Part shown: positions 8,767-16,903 of the stretch, piece by piece | Position numbering within the stretch: position 1 is the stretch's first letter | Layout: each line of letters opens with the position of its first letter | Virus record (IMG/VR): IMGVR_UViG_3300030090_000356 | Coordinates: 1 to 20,119 of that record | Origin: a virus | DNA: 20,119 nt | Direction: 5' to 3' (one strand) | Notes under the pieces: generated by a model | The model's input: only the letters and a program-made list of their open reading frames with translations | Told to the model about the DNA's origin: nothing | Databases searched by the model: none | Translations under genes and position numbers: made by a program

Positions 8767-8786
8767 GATGTACTTAAAAGTAACTT
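8767..8786 (+). promoter_or_regulatory. Recurrent AT-rich intergenic motif, copy 2
   Basis: GATGTACTTAAAAGTAACTT sits three bases before the ATG of the first tail fibre gene (8790) in a 35-base gap. It is alignable with copy 1 (7412-7431) over its whole length. There is no Shine-Dalgarno for the fibre gene. Confidence 0.3.
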
Positions 8787-8789
8787 GAC

Positions 8790-10901
8790 ATGGCTGATCT
8801 ACAGATTACACAATTACCAGAATTAGGTTCAGCCCAACTGCAAGCAACAGACCCGATTGCTCTTGCAGATGTCAGTGCAACAGAAACTAAGAAAATAACT
8901 GCAAAAAACTTTGTACAGGGTGCTTTTGGATTAGTAGATGCAGCATCAATACCAGCTACAGCACTTAGTTATCCTTTATCTGTAGGACAAATTGTTACTG
9001 CCACTTTAGCTGATAACGCTGTTACGAATGCAAAGATCACAGATGCAACTATAACTGGTGCGAAATTAGCAAATAATACGATCACAGCTACGCAGATCGC
9101 AGCAAATGCTATTACTTCTAGTGAACTTGCAGATAATGCAGTAGATACAGCAGCAATAACAGACTTAAATGTAACTACAGTAAAAATTGCAGATACAGCT
9201 ATAAATACAGCAAAAATAGCTGATAGTGCTGTTACTTTTGTTAAAACTAATTTTAGCGATGGTGATATTCCTGGAGCGAAACTTACTTCTGCTTCTGTTA
9301 CATCCACTCAACTTGCTAATAATTCTGTAACTGCAAATGAACTAGCAGATAATGCCGTAGATACGGCTGCTATTACCAATACTGCTGTAACAGGTGCAAA
9401 GATTGCTTCAGATACTATCACTGCTGGTAACATTGCTGCTAATGCTATTGGATCGTCTGAACTTGCTGATAATGCAGTAGACAGTGGAGCTATCGCATCA
9501 AATGCTGTTACTACTGCAAAAATTACAGACTTAAATATTACTACGGATAAGTTAGCCAATAATGCTGTTACTGCTGCCAAAATTACTGATAATACTATTA
9601 CTGCTACACAAATTGCTGCTAACGCAGTTGGTTCTAGTGAATTAGCTGATAATGCTGTTGATACCGCAGCTATAGTAAATACTGCTGTTACTGACGCAAA
9701 GATAGCATCAGGAATTGCAGGTACAAAAATAACAGATGGAACAATTACAGCAGCTAAATTAAATACATCTAATATTGATAGATCATTAAATGTAGCATCA
9801 GGTAATTTAGGTATAAACAATGCAGTAACAGGCGGAGCATCTGCAAGAAATGGTATTACTTACAATGCACAGGGATTAATAACAGCTACAGCAGCATTAG
9901 TTGCAAGTGATATACCAGAAGCTACAACATCAGCAGTTGGAGGTGTAAGCGTACCATCAGCAGGTGGTTTGGCTATTACAGCAGCAGGTGCATTATCTAT
10001 AAACAACACTGTTACTGCTGCAACTAGATCAGGAATTACTTTTAACGATCAAGGATTAATAACAGGAACGGCTGCTCTTGTTGCGAGTGATTTACCTTTA
10101 GCTACTGCATCTGCTGTTGGTGCTGTATCAATACCAGTTGCTTCTGCTCCTTTAGCTATTTCTGGTACAGGTGTTTTATCTATTGCAAATAGCGGAGTAA
10201 CAGCAGGTACATATCCAAAAGTTACAGTATCGGCTCAAGGTATTGTTACTTCAGGAACAACTCTTGCTGCTAGTGATATTCCTGATTTAGCCACTTCAAA
10301 AATCACTACTGGTACGTTTGGAACAAGCTTTGTAGCAAATGATGCGATTACAATGGATAAGCTGGCAAACTTGTCTACTGGATTTATACAAGAAGCATCT
10401 CCTGATATATCTGACTTACCTACTGGTGTTTTCTGGTTACAAGAATCAACAGGACAATTAAGAATATTTAACGGAAACAGTTTCTTTTCTGTTGGTTTTG
10501 GAAGATTGGCAGAAGAAAACCTCAGATTTTGCGGAACATTTAATGCTAGTAACGGAACAATAGTTACACTTACAGCTTTTGGAACATCAGCAGGTTTTAC
10601 TGTAAGTAATGCAATACCAGCAGGTACAGCAACATTAACTGGAGCTTACTTTGTTTGTGTTACCCCTGGAAATGGAACAGCAGTTGTACCAAGTACTAGC
10701 TTTGATGCAGGTGATTGGTGTTTATGCGTGGGTGCGGATAATTGGGATAGAATTGATACTTTATCTGGACCAGGTAGTGTTTCCAGTTTGAATGATTTAT
10801 CTGATGTAACAGTATCAAGTCCTACAACTGGTCAATTATTAGTACTTCAGGCAAGCGGTCAATTCGCAAATGTTTCCGTACTTAGTGGAGGAACTTACTA
10901 A
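8790..10901 (+). CDS. Tail fibre with decapeptide repeats
   Basis: A 703-residue protein, probably a trimeric fibre attached to the tail tip. Residues 1-65 (LQITQLPELGSAQLQATDPI ...) form a non-repeat N-terminal head for attachment. Residues 66-326 are 26 tandem units of about ten residues (for example NAVTNAKITD, NAITSSELAD), a parallel-beta or triple-helical shaft pattern. Residues 352 to about 506 contain two and a half copies of a roughly 60-residue module (GITYNAQGLIT ... ASDIP ... LSI). Residues 530-660 form a globular domain with LRFCGTFNAS and GDWCLCVGADNWD. The tail (SSLNDLSDVTVSSPTTGQLL) is a linker-like end with no S74 chaperone. It lies next to a second, longer fibre gene. Fibres like this determine host range; the receptor is unknown. 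Confidence 0.8.
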   Translation: MADLQITQLPELGSAQLQATDPIALADVSATETKKITAKNFVQGAFGLVDAASIPATALSYPLSVGQIVTATLADNAVTNAKITDATITGAKLANNTITATQIAANAITSSELADNAVDTAAITDLNVTTVKIADTAINTAKIADSAVTFVKTNFSDGDIPGAKLTSASVTSTQLANNSVTANELADNAVDTAAITNTAVTGAKIASDTITAGNIAANAIGSSELADNAVDSGAIASNAVTTAKITDLNITTDKLANNAVTAAKITDNTITATQIAANAVGSSELADNAVDTAAIVNTAVTDAKIASGIAGTKITDGTITAAKLNTSNIDRSLNVASGNLGINNAVTGGASARNGITYNAQGLITATAALVASDIPEATTSAVGGVSVPSAGGLAITAAGALSINNTVTAATRSGITFNDQGLITGTAALVASDLPLATASAVGAVSIPVASAPLAISGTGVLSIANSGVTAGTYPKVTVSAQGIVTSGTTLAASDIPDLATSKITTGTFGTSFVANDAITMDKLANLSTGFIQEASPDISDLPTGVFWLQESTGQLRIFNGNSFFSVGFGRLAEENLRFCGTFNASNGTIVTLTAFGTSAGFTVSNAIPAGTATLTGAYFVCVTPGNGTAVVPSTSFDAGDWCLCVGADNWDRIDTLSGPGSVSSLNDLSDVTVSSPTTGQLLVLQASGQFANVSVLSGGTY
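8985..9767 (+). repeat. 26 tandem decapeptide units (about 30 bases each) in fibre 1
   Basis: Residues 66-326 of the fibre fit the consensus N-A-[VI]-T-x-x-[KE]-[IL]-[AT]-D. All units are ten residues except one of 12 (residues 146-157) and one of 9 (308-316). A four-unit block ending in ...SSELAD-NAVDTAAI recurs around residues 86-125, 198-237 and 258-297. Codons differ between block copies although residues are kept, so the copies are old at DNA level. Confidence 0.85.
9843..10308 (+). repeat. About 60-residue tail-fibre module, 2.5 copies
   Basis: Residues 352-411, 412-473 and 474 to about 506 of fibre 1 align: NGITYNAQGLIT / SGITFNDQGLIT / PKVTVSAQGIVT, each followed by an LxASD[IL]P motif. 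The first two copies continue with [TA]SAVG-x-VS[VI]P and a strand ending LSI. The third copy is truncated after ASDIP. Confidence 0.75.
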
Positions 10902-10904
10902 ATT

Positions 10905-10924
10905 GATGTATCCTTTAGTTAAGT
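10905..10924 (+). promoter_or_regulatory. Recurrent AT-rich intergenic motif, copy 3 (diverged)
   Basis: GATGTATCCTTTAGTTAAGT lies 11 bases before the ATG of the long fibre gene (10936). It shares the ATGTA start and the TTAA-rich end with copies 1 and 2 but is less alike in the middle. Confidence 0.22.
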
Positions 10925-10935
10925 CAAGGTAAACT

Positions 10936-13900
10936 ATGGCAATTCAAATTAAATTAAAGAATAGTGTTGTACAGGATAGTACTCCAAGTACATCTGATTT
11001 ACCTGCTGTAGGTGAGATAGCACTTAACGCAAATATAAATAGCATCGGTGGCTTTATGCGAGCCAGTGATAATACGATTGTAAAAATATTTGGTCCAGGA
11101 AGTTTATCAACACCCACTGCTACAACTACAGTTTCGGGTATATCTGAATTAGCAACTAATAGTGAGACAACAACTGGAACAGCTACAAATAGAGTTGTAA
11201 CCCCTGCTGGATTAAATGCGGTAACAGTTGCAGAACGTACCACATCAAACACTAACTATGTGGCAAAAGCTGGTAGTACTTTAACAGGTGTATTGACCAT
11301 GCCTAATGGTTCTAATTCTGCACCTGCTATAAACTTTGGAGATAGTGATAGCGGAATATTTGGCGGAACTAATACTGTCAGTTTGGCTGCTGGAGGAACA
11401 ACAAGATTAACTGCTGATACAGGAGTAAGTGTTGTTGGTACTTTAGCTGTTACTGGAGCTATAACTTCTACAAGTGATTTAACTATTGCAGATAAGATAA
11501 TTCATTCTGGCGATACAAATACTGCGATAAGATTCCCTGCTGCTGATACTGTTTCTGTTGAAACTGGTGGCAGTGAAGCCCTAAGAGTTGATAGTTCACA
11601 ACGATTGCTTATTGGATCGAGTACGAGCGTTGATGTCGCATCAAGTGCAGCCTCGTTACTACAAGTTGAACATACTTCGGGTAACATATCTGCTGCTTTT
11701 TATAGCACTGTAAATTCTACAGGACCATCAGGAACTCTTGCTTTAGGACACGCTAGAGGAAGTGCATCAGGTATTCTTTTAGAAGATGACGCTATGGGTC
11801 ATATTCGTTTTGCTGGGGGTGATGGAGTTGACCTTGAAACAATAGGAGCGCAAATAGCTGGTGAAGTAGATGGCACACCTGGAGCTAATGATATGCCAGG
11901 TCGTTTAGTATTCAGCACAACGGCTGATGGTGCTGCTACTCCTACCGAAAGATTAAGAATAGACAGTACAGGAAAGGCTACGTTTACTGTTGATGCAAGT
12001 ATAAACAGCGTAAATATTGGTAAAGGTGCAAACTCTGTTGCTGGTAACACTGTTCTTGGAGATAGTGCTTTAGATGCTTCTGTTACTGGAGGAGATAATA
12101 CTGCCATTGGGCAAGCTGCACTAACAGAGTTAACATCAGGTTCACATAATACTGGTGTTGGGCATGATGTCCTTAGAAATACTACAACTGGTTCTAGCAA
12201 CACAGCTTTAGGTTCAAACGCTTTAGATAACAATACAACAGCATCTAATAATACTGCGGTAGGTAAAGATGCTTTAGAAGTAAACACAACTGGAGCTTCA
12301 AACACTGCTGTTGGTAGTGAAGCATTAGCGGATAACACAACAGGAAGCTTTAACGTTGCTATTGGTAGACAGGCACTAAAAGATAACACAGAAGCAAGTA
12401 ACAATATTGGTATCGGCAGAGCAGCGTTAGGAGCGAACACCACTGGAACGCAGAATATAGCTATAGGTGCTTTAGCTTTAGACTCTAATACAACAGCAAA
12501 CAACAACACAGCAATAGGTTATAACTCACTGGGGCTTAATACAACTGGAGCTCAAAACGTAGCTATGGGTGCTTTCGCCTTAGACGCAAACATAACTGGA
12601 AGTAATAACACTGCTGTAGGATATCAAACATTAACAACAAACACAGCGACTAATAACACTGCTTTTGGTTACCAGGCATTAAGACTTAATACAACAGGTA
12701 CAGCAAACACTGCTATAGGTTTGCAAGCACTGAACGTCAATGTAAATGGAACTGAAAATACTGTTATAGGACACCAAGCTTTAGATGCAAATACGTCTGG
12801 TGCAACAAACACTGCTGTAGGAGCTTTTGCTTTAGGAGCAAATACTACTGCAAGCGACAACACTGCCGTTGGTTATAGAGCTTTATTAACAAACACAACT
12901 GGAACTCGAAACGTAGCTGTGGGTTCTGGTGCGTTAGATGCCAATACAACTGCTGATAATAACACTGCTGTTGGGGACGAGGCTTTAGGAGCTAATACCA
13001 CAGGAGCAGACAATGTGGCTATTGGTCGCAACGCTATGATAGCTAATACAACAACAAGCAATAATGTTGCTGTTGGTAGAAGTGCATTACAACAAAATAC
13101 AGCAGATGACAATACTGGCATTGGTCGAGATGCTTTAGCAGTAAACACAACTGGCACAAGAAACACTGCTGTGGGTGGTCTAGCCTTAGATGCTAATACA
13201 ACTGCGGATAACAATACTGCTGTAGGTTATGGTGCTTTAAGTTCAAATACTACAGGGACTAATAATACTGCTGTTGGACAAGCTGCTTTAGCGGTAAATG
13301 TTTCTTCAGACGGTAACACTGCTGTTGGAAGAGCAGCGTTAAATGTCACTACAGGAGATAGTAATACTGGTGTTGGTAATGGTGCGTTAGAAAGTAATAC
13401 AAGTGCATCTAATAATACTGCTGTAGGAAAAAATGCTTTAAATAAGAACACAACAGGAGCAACAAATACAGCTTTAGGAACAAACTCTTTACATGAAAAT
13501 ACCACTGGATCGGACAACGTAGCTATTGGTGTTGGTGCTTTAGATGCAAATACCACAGCAGATGACAATGTTGGTATTGGTAAAAATGCTTTAGGAGTAA
13601 ACACAACTGGAACTACAAACACAGCTGTAGGTGCATTTAGTTTAGATGCGAACACAACAGCTGATGGAAATACAGCTTGTGGTTCTTTTTCTTTAACAGC
13701 TAACACAACTGGAACAGAGAATAACGCTTTTGGTAAAAGTGCTTTAGGAGCAAACACTACAGGAAATTATAATAATGCTTTTGGTAGAGAAGCTCTAAGA
13801 CAAAATACAACTGGACTAAATAACACGGCATTTGGACACGAAGCTTTAGAATCTAATACAAGTGCCAGTAATAACACTGCTTTTGGTTATGAAGCAGCTT

Positions 13901-15753
13901 CACTTTCAACAACACCAGATAATATAACAGCCATCGGTAAAGGTGCTTTAAGAAATAATACAGGTGGAACTGATACAACAGCAGTAGGAACTAACTCTTT
14001 ATTTAACAATACTTCTGGTGATGCTAACTGTGCTTTTGGTAGATCAGCATTAAATGATAATACTACTGGTGATAATAACTGTGCGTTTGGTAAAAACAGT
14101 CTGGCAGATAATACAACTGCAAGTGGTAATTCAGCTTTTGGTCATTATGGTTTATCAGTTAATACAACTGGAATCTATCTAACTGCTGTAGGATTTAAAG
14201 CTTTAACTGCAAATAGCACTGGAACTAGAAATACCGCTGTTGGATATGAAGCTGCAACAGACATTACCACAGGTGCATCTAACGTTGCTATAGGTAGTTT
14301 TTCATTATATAAAGCCACTACAGCAAACAATAATACCGCTGTCGGTCATACCGCTTTAGAAAACACAACAGGTGCAGAAAATACTGCGGTGGGTGCTAGT
14401 TGTATGAACTCTAACACTACAGGAGATAGTAATACCGCTGTAGGTAAATCTGCTTTATCGGCAAACACAAGTGGAACTCAAAACGTAGCTGTAGGTACTT
14501 TAGCTTTGGATGCTAATACTACTTCTGGAAAAAATACTGCAATTGGTCATGGATCTTTAGGATCAAATACTGGAGAACAAAATACAGCAGTAGGTAGGTT
14601 TGCTTTAGGTAATAATTCAACTGCTTCAAACAATGTAGCTGTTGGTTTTAATGCGTTACTAGAAAATACAACTGGAACAGATAACGTAGCAGTAGGTACT
14701 CAAGCGTTAGATGCAAATACTACTGCAAGTAATAATACAGCAATCGGAGATGTATCCCTAACTGCCTGTACTACAGGAGCAGACAATACTGCTGTAGGAG
14801 CAAGTTCTTTAAGTTCATTGACCACAGCCAATTTTAATACTGCTACTGGTACAAGAGCTTTAAACGGACTTACAACTGGTAGTGGTCATTGTGCGTTTGG
14901 TGAAGATGCTTTAGTTGTTGCCACAACAGGAGCGCAAAATAACGCTATGGGTCAAAGTGCTTTGAGAAGTTGTACTACAGGAAGTTATAACGTAGCAATA
15001 GGAGCTAATAGTTTAGCTGCAAGTACAACTGCTTCAAATAATACTGCTGTAGGTCATTCCAGTTTAAACGACCTTACAACTGGACACTCTAACGTAGCGG
15101 TAGGAACTAATGCTTTAGATACGCTAACAACTGGTGTACAAAATACTTGTCTAGGTTATGCAGCTGGTGATGAGATAACAACTGGTAACTACAACACTTG
15201 CGTAGGTAATAACTCTGGTCAAGACATTACCAATGGTTTTCATAACGTTGCTATTGGACACTCTACTGATACTAATAACGTTGATAGGTCAATCACTATT
15301 GGTACTGATCTCACAGGTAAAGGTTCAGATTACATAACTTTTGGAAGAAACTCGGTTGGAGTTGTTTATAATCAATACAGTTCAAATGCAACTTGGACAA
15401 GAGATTCAGATGAAAGACTTAAAAAAGATATAAATACTAACACTGATTGTGGTTTAGATTTTGTAAATGATTTAAGAACAGTTACATATAAATGGAAAGC
15501 ACCTTCAGAAGTGCCTTCAAATTTCCCAAGTTATGACAAAGATAACTCAACACCAAGCAGTAATAAGAAAATGTATGGATTTATAGCTCAAGAAGTTAAA
15601 GCAGTTATGGATAAACATAATATTACTGATTTTAATGGTTGGACTTGTCCTGATGATGGAATACAAGGTATTTCATATGAAATGTTTGTTATGCCATTAG
15701 TTAAGGCAGTACAAGAATTATCCGCAAAAGTCACAGCCCTCGAAGCAGGGTAA
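10936..15753 (+). CDS. Long tail fibre with 64 17-residue repeats and S74 intramolecular chaperone
   Basis: A 1605-residue fibre. Residues 1-60 (IQIKLKNSVVQDSTPSTSDL ...) form an N-terminal attachment domain. Residues about 95-365 are beta-rich modules (DSGIFGGTNTVSLAAGG, RFPAADTVSVETGG, ERLRIDSTGK) common in phage fibres. Residues 371-1452 are 64 tandem units with consensus N-T-A-V-G-x-x-A-L-x-x-N-T-T-G-x-x. The 'A-[VI]-G-x-x-A' core resembles the YadA-type trimeric head motif, so a trimeric beta-roll shaft is likely (inference). Residues about 1485-1605 are a Peptidase_S74 domain, with SDERLKKDI carrying the Ser1491/Lys1496 dyad, YGFIAQEVKAV, and a C-terminal coiled coil (LVKAVQELSAKVTALEAG). 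S74 domains fold the trimer and then cut themselves off just before the serine, here freeing about 115 residues. It is probably the main receptor-binding fibre. Confidence 0.87.
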   Translation: MAIQIKLKNSVVQDSTPSTSDLPAVGEIALNANINSIGGFMRASDNTIVKIFGPGSLSTPTATTTVSGISELATNSETTTGTATNRVVTPAGLNAVTVAERTTSNTNYVAKAGSTLTGVLTMPNGSNSAPAINFGDSDSGIFGGTNTVSLAAGGTTRLTADTGVSVVGTLAVTGAITSTSDLTIADKIIHSGDTNTAIRFPAADTVSVETGGSEALRVDSSQRLLIGSSTSVDVASSAASLLQVEHTSGNISAAFYSTVNSTGPSGTLALGHARGSASGILLEDDAMGHIRFAGGDGVDLETIGAQIAGEVDGTPGANDMPGRLVFSTTADGAATPTERLRIDSTGKATFTVDASINSVNIGKGANSVAGNTVLGDSALDASVTGGDNTAIGQAALTELTSGSHNTGVGHDVLRNTTTGSSNTALGSNALDNNTTASNNTAVGKDALEVNTTGASNTAVGSEALADNTTGSFNVAIGRQALKDNTEASNNIGIGRAALGANTTGTQNIAIGALALDSNTTANNNTAIGYNSLGLNTTGAQNVAMGAFALDANITGSNNTAVGYQTLTTNTATNNTAFGYQALRLNTTGTANTAIGLQALNVNVNGTENTVIGHQALDANTSGATNTAVGAFALGANTTASDNTAVGYRALLTNTTGTRNVAVGSGALDANTTADNNTAVGDEALGANTTGADNVAIGRNAMIANTTTSNNVAVGRSALQQNTADDNTGIGRDALAVNTTGTRNTAVGGLALDANTTADNNTAVGYGALSSNTTGTNNTAVGQAALAVNVSSDGNTAVGRAALNVTTGDSNTGVGNGALESNTSASNNTAVGKNALNKNTTGATNTALGTNSLHENTTGSDNVAIGVGALDANTTADDNVGIGKNALGVNTTGTTNTAVGAFSLDANTTADGNTACGSFSLTANTTGTENNAFGKSALGANTTGNYNNAFGREALRQNTTGLNNTAFGHEALESNTSASNNTAFGYEAASLSTTPDNITAIGKGALRNNTGGTDTTAVGTNSLFNNTSGDANCAFGRSALNDNTTGDNNCAFGKNSLADNTTASGNSAFGHYGLSVNTTGIYLTAVGFKALTANSTGTRNTAVGYEAATDITTGASNVAIGSFSLYKATTANNNTAVGHTALENTTGAENTAVGASCMNSNTTGDSNTAVGKSALSANTSGTQNVAVGTLALDANTTSGKNTAIGHGSLGSNTGEQNTAVGRFALGNNSTASNNVAVGFNALLENTTGTDNVAVGTQALDANTTASNNTAIGDVSLTACTTGADNTAVGASSLSSLTTANFNTATGTRALNGLTTGSGHCAFGEDALVVATTGAQNNAMGQSALRSCTTGSYNVAIGANSLAASTTASNNTAVGHSSLNDLTTGHSNVAVGTNALDTLTTGVQNTCLGYAAGDEITTGNYNTCVGNNSGQDITNGFHNVAIGHSTDTNNVDRSITIGTDLTGKGSDYITFGRNSVGVVYNQYSSNATWTRDSDERLKKDINTNTDCGLDFVNDLRTVTYKWKAPSEVPSNFPSYDKDNSTPSSNKKMYGFIAQEVKAVMDKHNITDFNGWTCPDDGIQGISYEMFVMPLVKAVQELSAKVTALEAG
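12046..15291 (+). repeat. 64 tandem 17-residue (51-base) repeats in fibre 2
   Basis: Residues 371-1452 divide exactly into 64 units: 58 of 17 residues and six of 16 (units 12, 21, 26, 46, 50 and 64). Glycine at unit position 5 is present in all 64. Asparagine at position 1 is present in 60, the exceptions being units 38, 39, 43 and 57. Many units alternate between an ALDANTTA type and an NTTGT type, a two-unit (about 102-base) higher-order period. Confidence 0.92.
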
Positions 15754-15777
15754 ACTGTAACTAACTACCTTTTTATC

Positions 15778-16029
15778 ATGGAAGAAAAAACCGCAGATGA
15801 AATTGCAGCAATCTTCTCTGCTGCTGGTGATAGCGTAACTGTTATCAATACTGCTCAAACATCAGAAGAAACTGATGATGAGTACAAAGATCAAATCAAG
15901 CGTAATGTAGAGCATCTTGAAATTATCAAGGAATACAAAAAGCTTGATGAAACAACATCAATCTGGACATCAGAAGATTTTACTGATATCGACAAAGCTA
16001 TTGTTGATGGTAAAAAAGTTTATTCTTAG
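15778..16029 (+). CDS. Small acidic protein downstream of fibre gene, function unknown
   Basis: An 83-residue, strongly acidic and lysine-rich protein, predicted helical. It has an N-terminal helix (EEKTADEIAAIFSAAGDSV), a central helix (DQIKRNVEHLEIIKEYKKLD) and a short C-terminal segment (DFTDIDKAIVDGKKVYS). There is no signal peptide or membrane segment. It starts 24 bases after the fibre stop, without a Shine-Dalgarno. From memory, similar small helical proteins often follow tail-fibre genes in marine cyanophages, so a role as fibre accessory or assembly factor is possible, but nothing in the sequence proves it. Confidence 0.7.
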   Translation: MEEKTADEIAAIFSAAGDSVTVINTAQTSEETDDEYKDQIKRNVEHLEIIKEYKKLDETTSIWTSEDFTDIDKAIVDGKKVYS

Positions 16030-16057
16030 GTATCATTAGTACAATTATTTAAAACTT

Positions 16058-16267
16058 ATGTCAAAACTATCTGAAAGATGCGAAGAACGTAAGGTAGAAG
16101 CACAAGCTCTTGCTGATAAGTTCAATGCTCTTACCGAAGAAGGTAAGAAGATAGAAAATGAAAAAGCACAAGTTCTTGAACAATTTAATGTTAAAAATTC
16201 TCAGTATGCAGAATTAGTACAAATGGTTCAAGAAGAAGAGGGTGCAGAGGCCGTAGTCGATGGCTAG
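16058..16267 (+). CDS. Small coiled-coil protein, function unknown
   Basis: A 69-residue protein that is almost entirely predicted helix with heptad-like spacing of hydrophobics (ALADKFNALTEEGKKIENEK, then VLEQFNVKNSQYAELVQMV) and an acidic tail (QEEEGAEAVVDG). It has no membrane segment. It overlaps the next gene by eight bases (ATG 16260 within the stop region GATGGCTAG), so the two are probably translated together. It may be an assembly chaperone or coiled-coil partner of the fibres (inference). Confidence 0.65.
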   Translation: MSKLSERCEERKVEAQALADKFNALTEEGKKIENEKAQVLEQFNVKNSQYAELVQMVQEEEGAEAVVDG

Positions 16268-16562
16268 TGTTACCTGGGCATTAGCTAACGTTGACTTTGA
16301 TGTAGACGATGGCTTTTGCCATACCGCACACTGGACTGTAACTAGAGTTGATGGAGATTATTCTGCGTCATCTTATGGTAGCTGTGCGTTGACCAAACCA
16401 GAATCTTTAACAACTAGAACTGACTTAAAAACAGCAGATATTATTGCTGATGTAAAAGCTGTTCTTGGGACGGATAGAGTTGATGAAATTTTAACTGGAT
16501 TAACTTTAAAAATTAGTGAAGAAAAAACTCCTACGCAAGGAAGTTTTGTACCAGCTAGTTAG
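16260..16562 (+). CDS. Small beta/alpha phage protein, possibly DUF7936-like
   Basis: A 100-residue protein starting in the last codons of the previous gene. The N-terminal half is beta (VTWALANVDFDVDDGFCHTA, then HWTVTRVDGDYSASSYGSCA). The C-terminal half is helical (TADIIADVKAVLGTDRVDEI) followed by a short polar tail. The plan 'V-T-W-A-l-x-x-v', 'h-W-x-v', 's-s-Y-G-s', then a helix reminds me of a small uncharacterised protein family often encoded beside phage fibre genes, for which I recall the name DUF7936. That name is from memory and unverified. It is the last gene of the fibre-adjacent group; the next + gene starts 122 bases later. Confidence 0.6.
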   Translation: MASVTWALANVDFDVDDGFCHTAHWTVTRVDGDYSASSYGSCALTKPESLTTRTDLKTADIIADVKAVLGTDRVDEILTGLTLKISEEKTPTQGSFVPAS

Positions 16563-16686
16563 TTTTTACAGGAATATTTCTATCAATAATTCCATACATG
16601 ACATAAAGTGGTGCTAATCCTATAATCAGGAAAAGTACCATAAATGTTATTGGTACGCTTGCTTTAATTAGTGCTTCTCTTATCAT
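16555..16686 (-). CDS. Putative 43-residue membrane microprotein (antisense, uncertain)
   Basis: The 122-base gap between the + genes ending 16562 and starting 16685 is open on the minus strand from ATG (16686-16684) to TAG (16557-16555). The peptide begins MIREALIKASVPITFMVLF and has one clear hydrophobic segment (residues about 11-33) with basic residues before it and DRN after it, a plausible single-pass membrane protein. Its start codon overlaps the + strand ATG at 16685 head to head, and there is no Shine-Dalgarno. It could be chance, but the membrane-like composition and the otherwise empty gap make it worth listing. Confidence 0.35.
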   Translation of the reverse strand: MIREALIKASVPITFMVLFLIIGLAPLYVMYGIIDRNIPVKTN

Positions 16687-16903
16687 GTTTCAAAAAATAG
16701 CTAATGTTTTAAGTATTATCTCATTTGTAATGGTAGCTTCAATGAGTGGTGGAGCGTACTTTGGTTACAAGTATGTAACTTCTGAAAACTTTAAAGCAAA
16801 AGTAATGAATGAAATACTTGGTAATGTTTCTGGAATGATGCCAAAGATGTTAGATCAAGGCTTACCTAAGATGACAGGTCCATCATTACCTCTTAAAAAA
16901 TAA
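16685..16903 (+). CDS. Small membrane-anchored protein, function unknown
   Basis: A 72-residue protein with one N-terminal transmembrane segment or uncleaved signal anchor (residues about 7-28, VLSIISFVMVASMSGGAYFG). An amphipathic helix follows (SENFKAKVMNEILGNVSGMM), then a proline/lysine tail (GPSLPLKK). It is the first gene of a tightly packed group of four. The next start codon comes directly after its stop (TAAATG). Small single-span proteins near the end of late operons can be holin, spanin or assembly factors; none of these families is recognisable here. Confidence 0.65.
   Translation: MFQKIANVLSIISFVMVASMSGGAYFGYKYVTSENFKAKVMNEILGNVSGMMPKMLDQGLPKMTGPSLPLKK

Noticed and set aside
11799-13757. 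Long minus-strand open frames opposite the 17-residue repeats (and at 9308-9820 opposite the decapeptides)
   Set aside because: They mirror the repeat codons of the fibre genes. The regular NTT/GCT/ACA-type codons simply lack stops in one antisense frame, giving low-complexity A/V/P/L-rich peptides with no start context.
8985-15291. Regular repeats considered as a CRISPR array or satellite DNA
   Set aside because: The repeats are in frame, protein-conserved and codon-diverged, with no constant DNA repeat separated by unique spacers.
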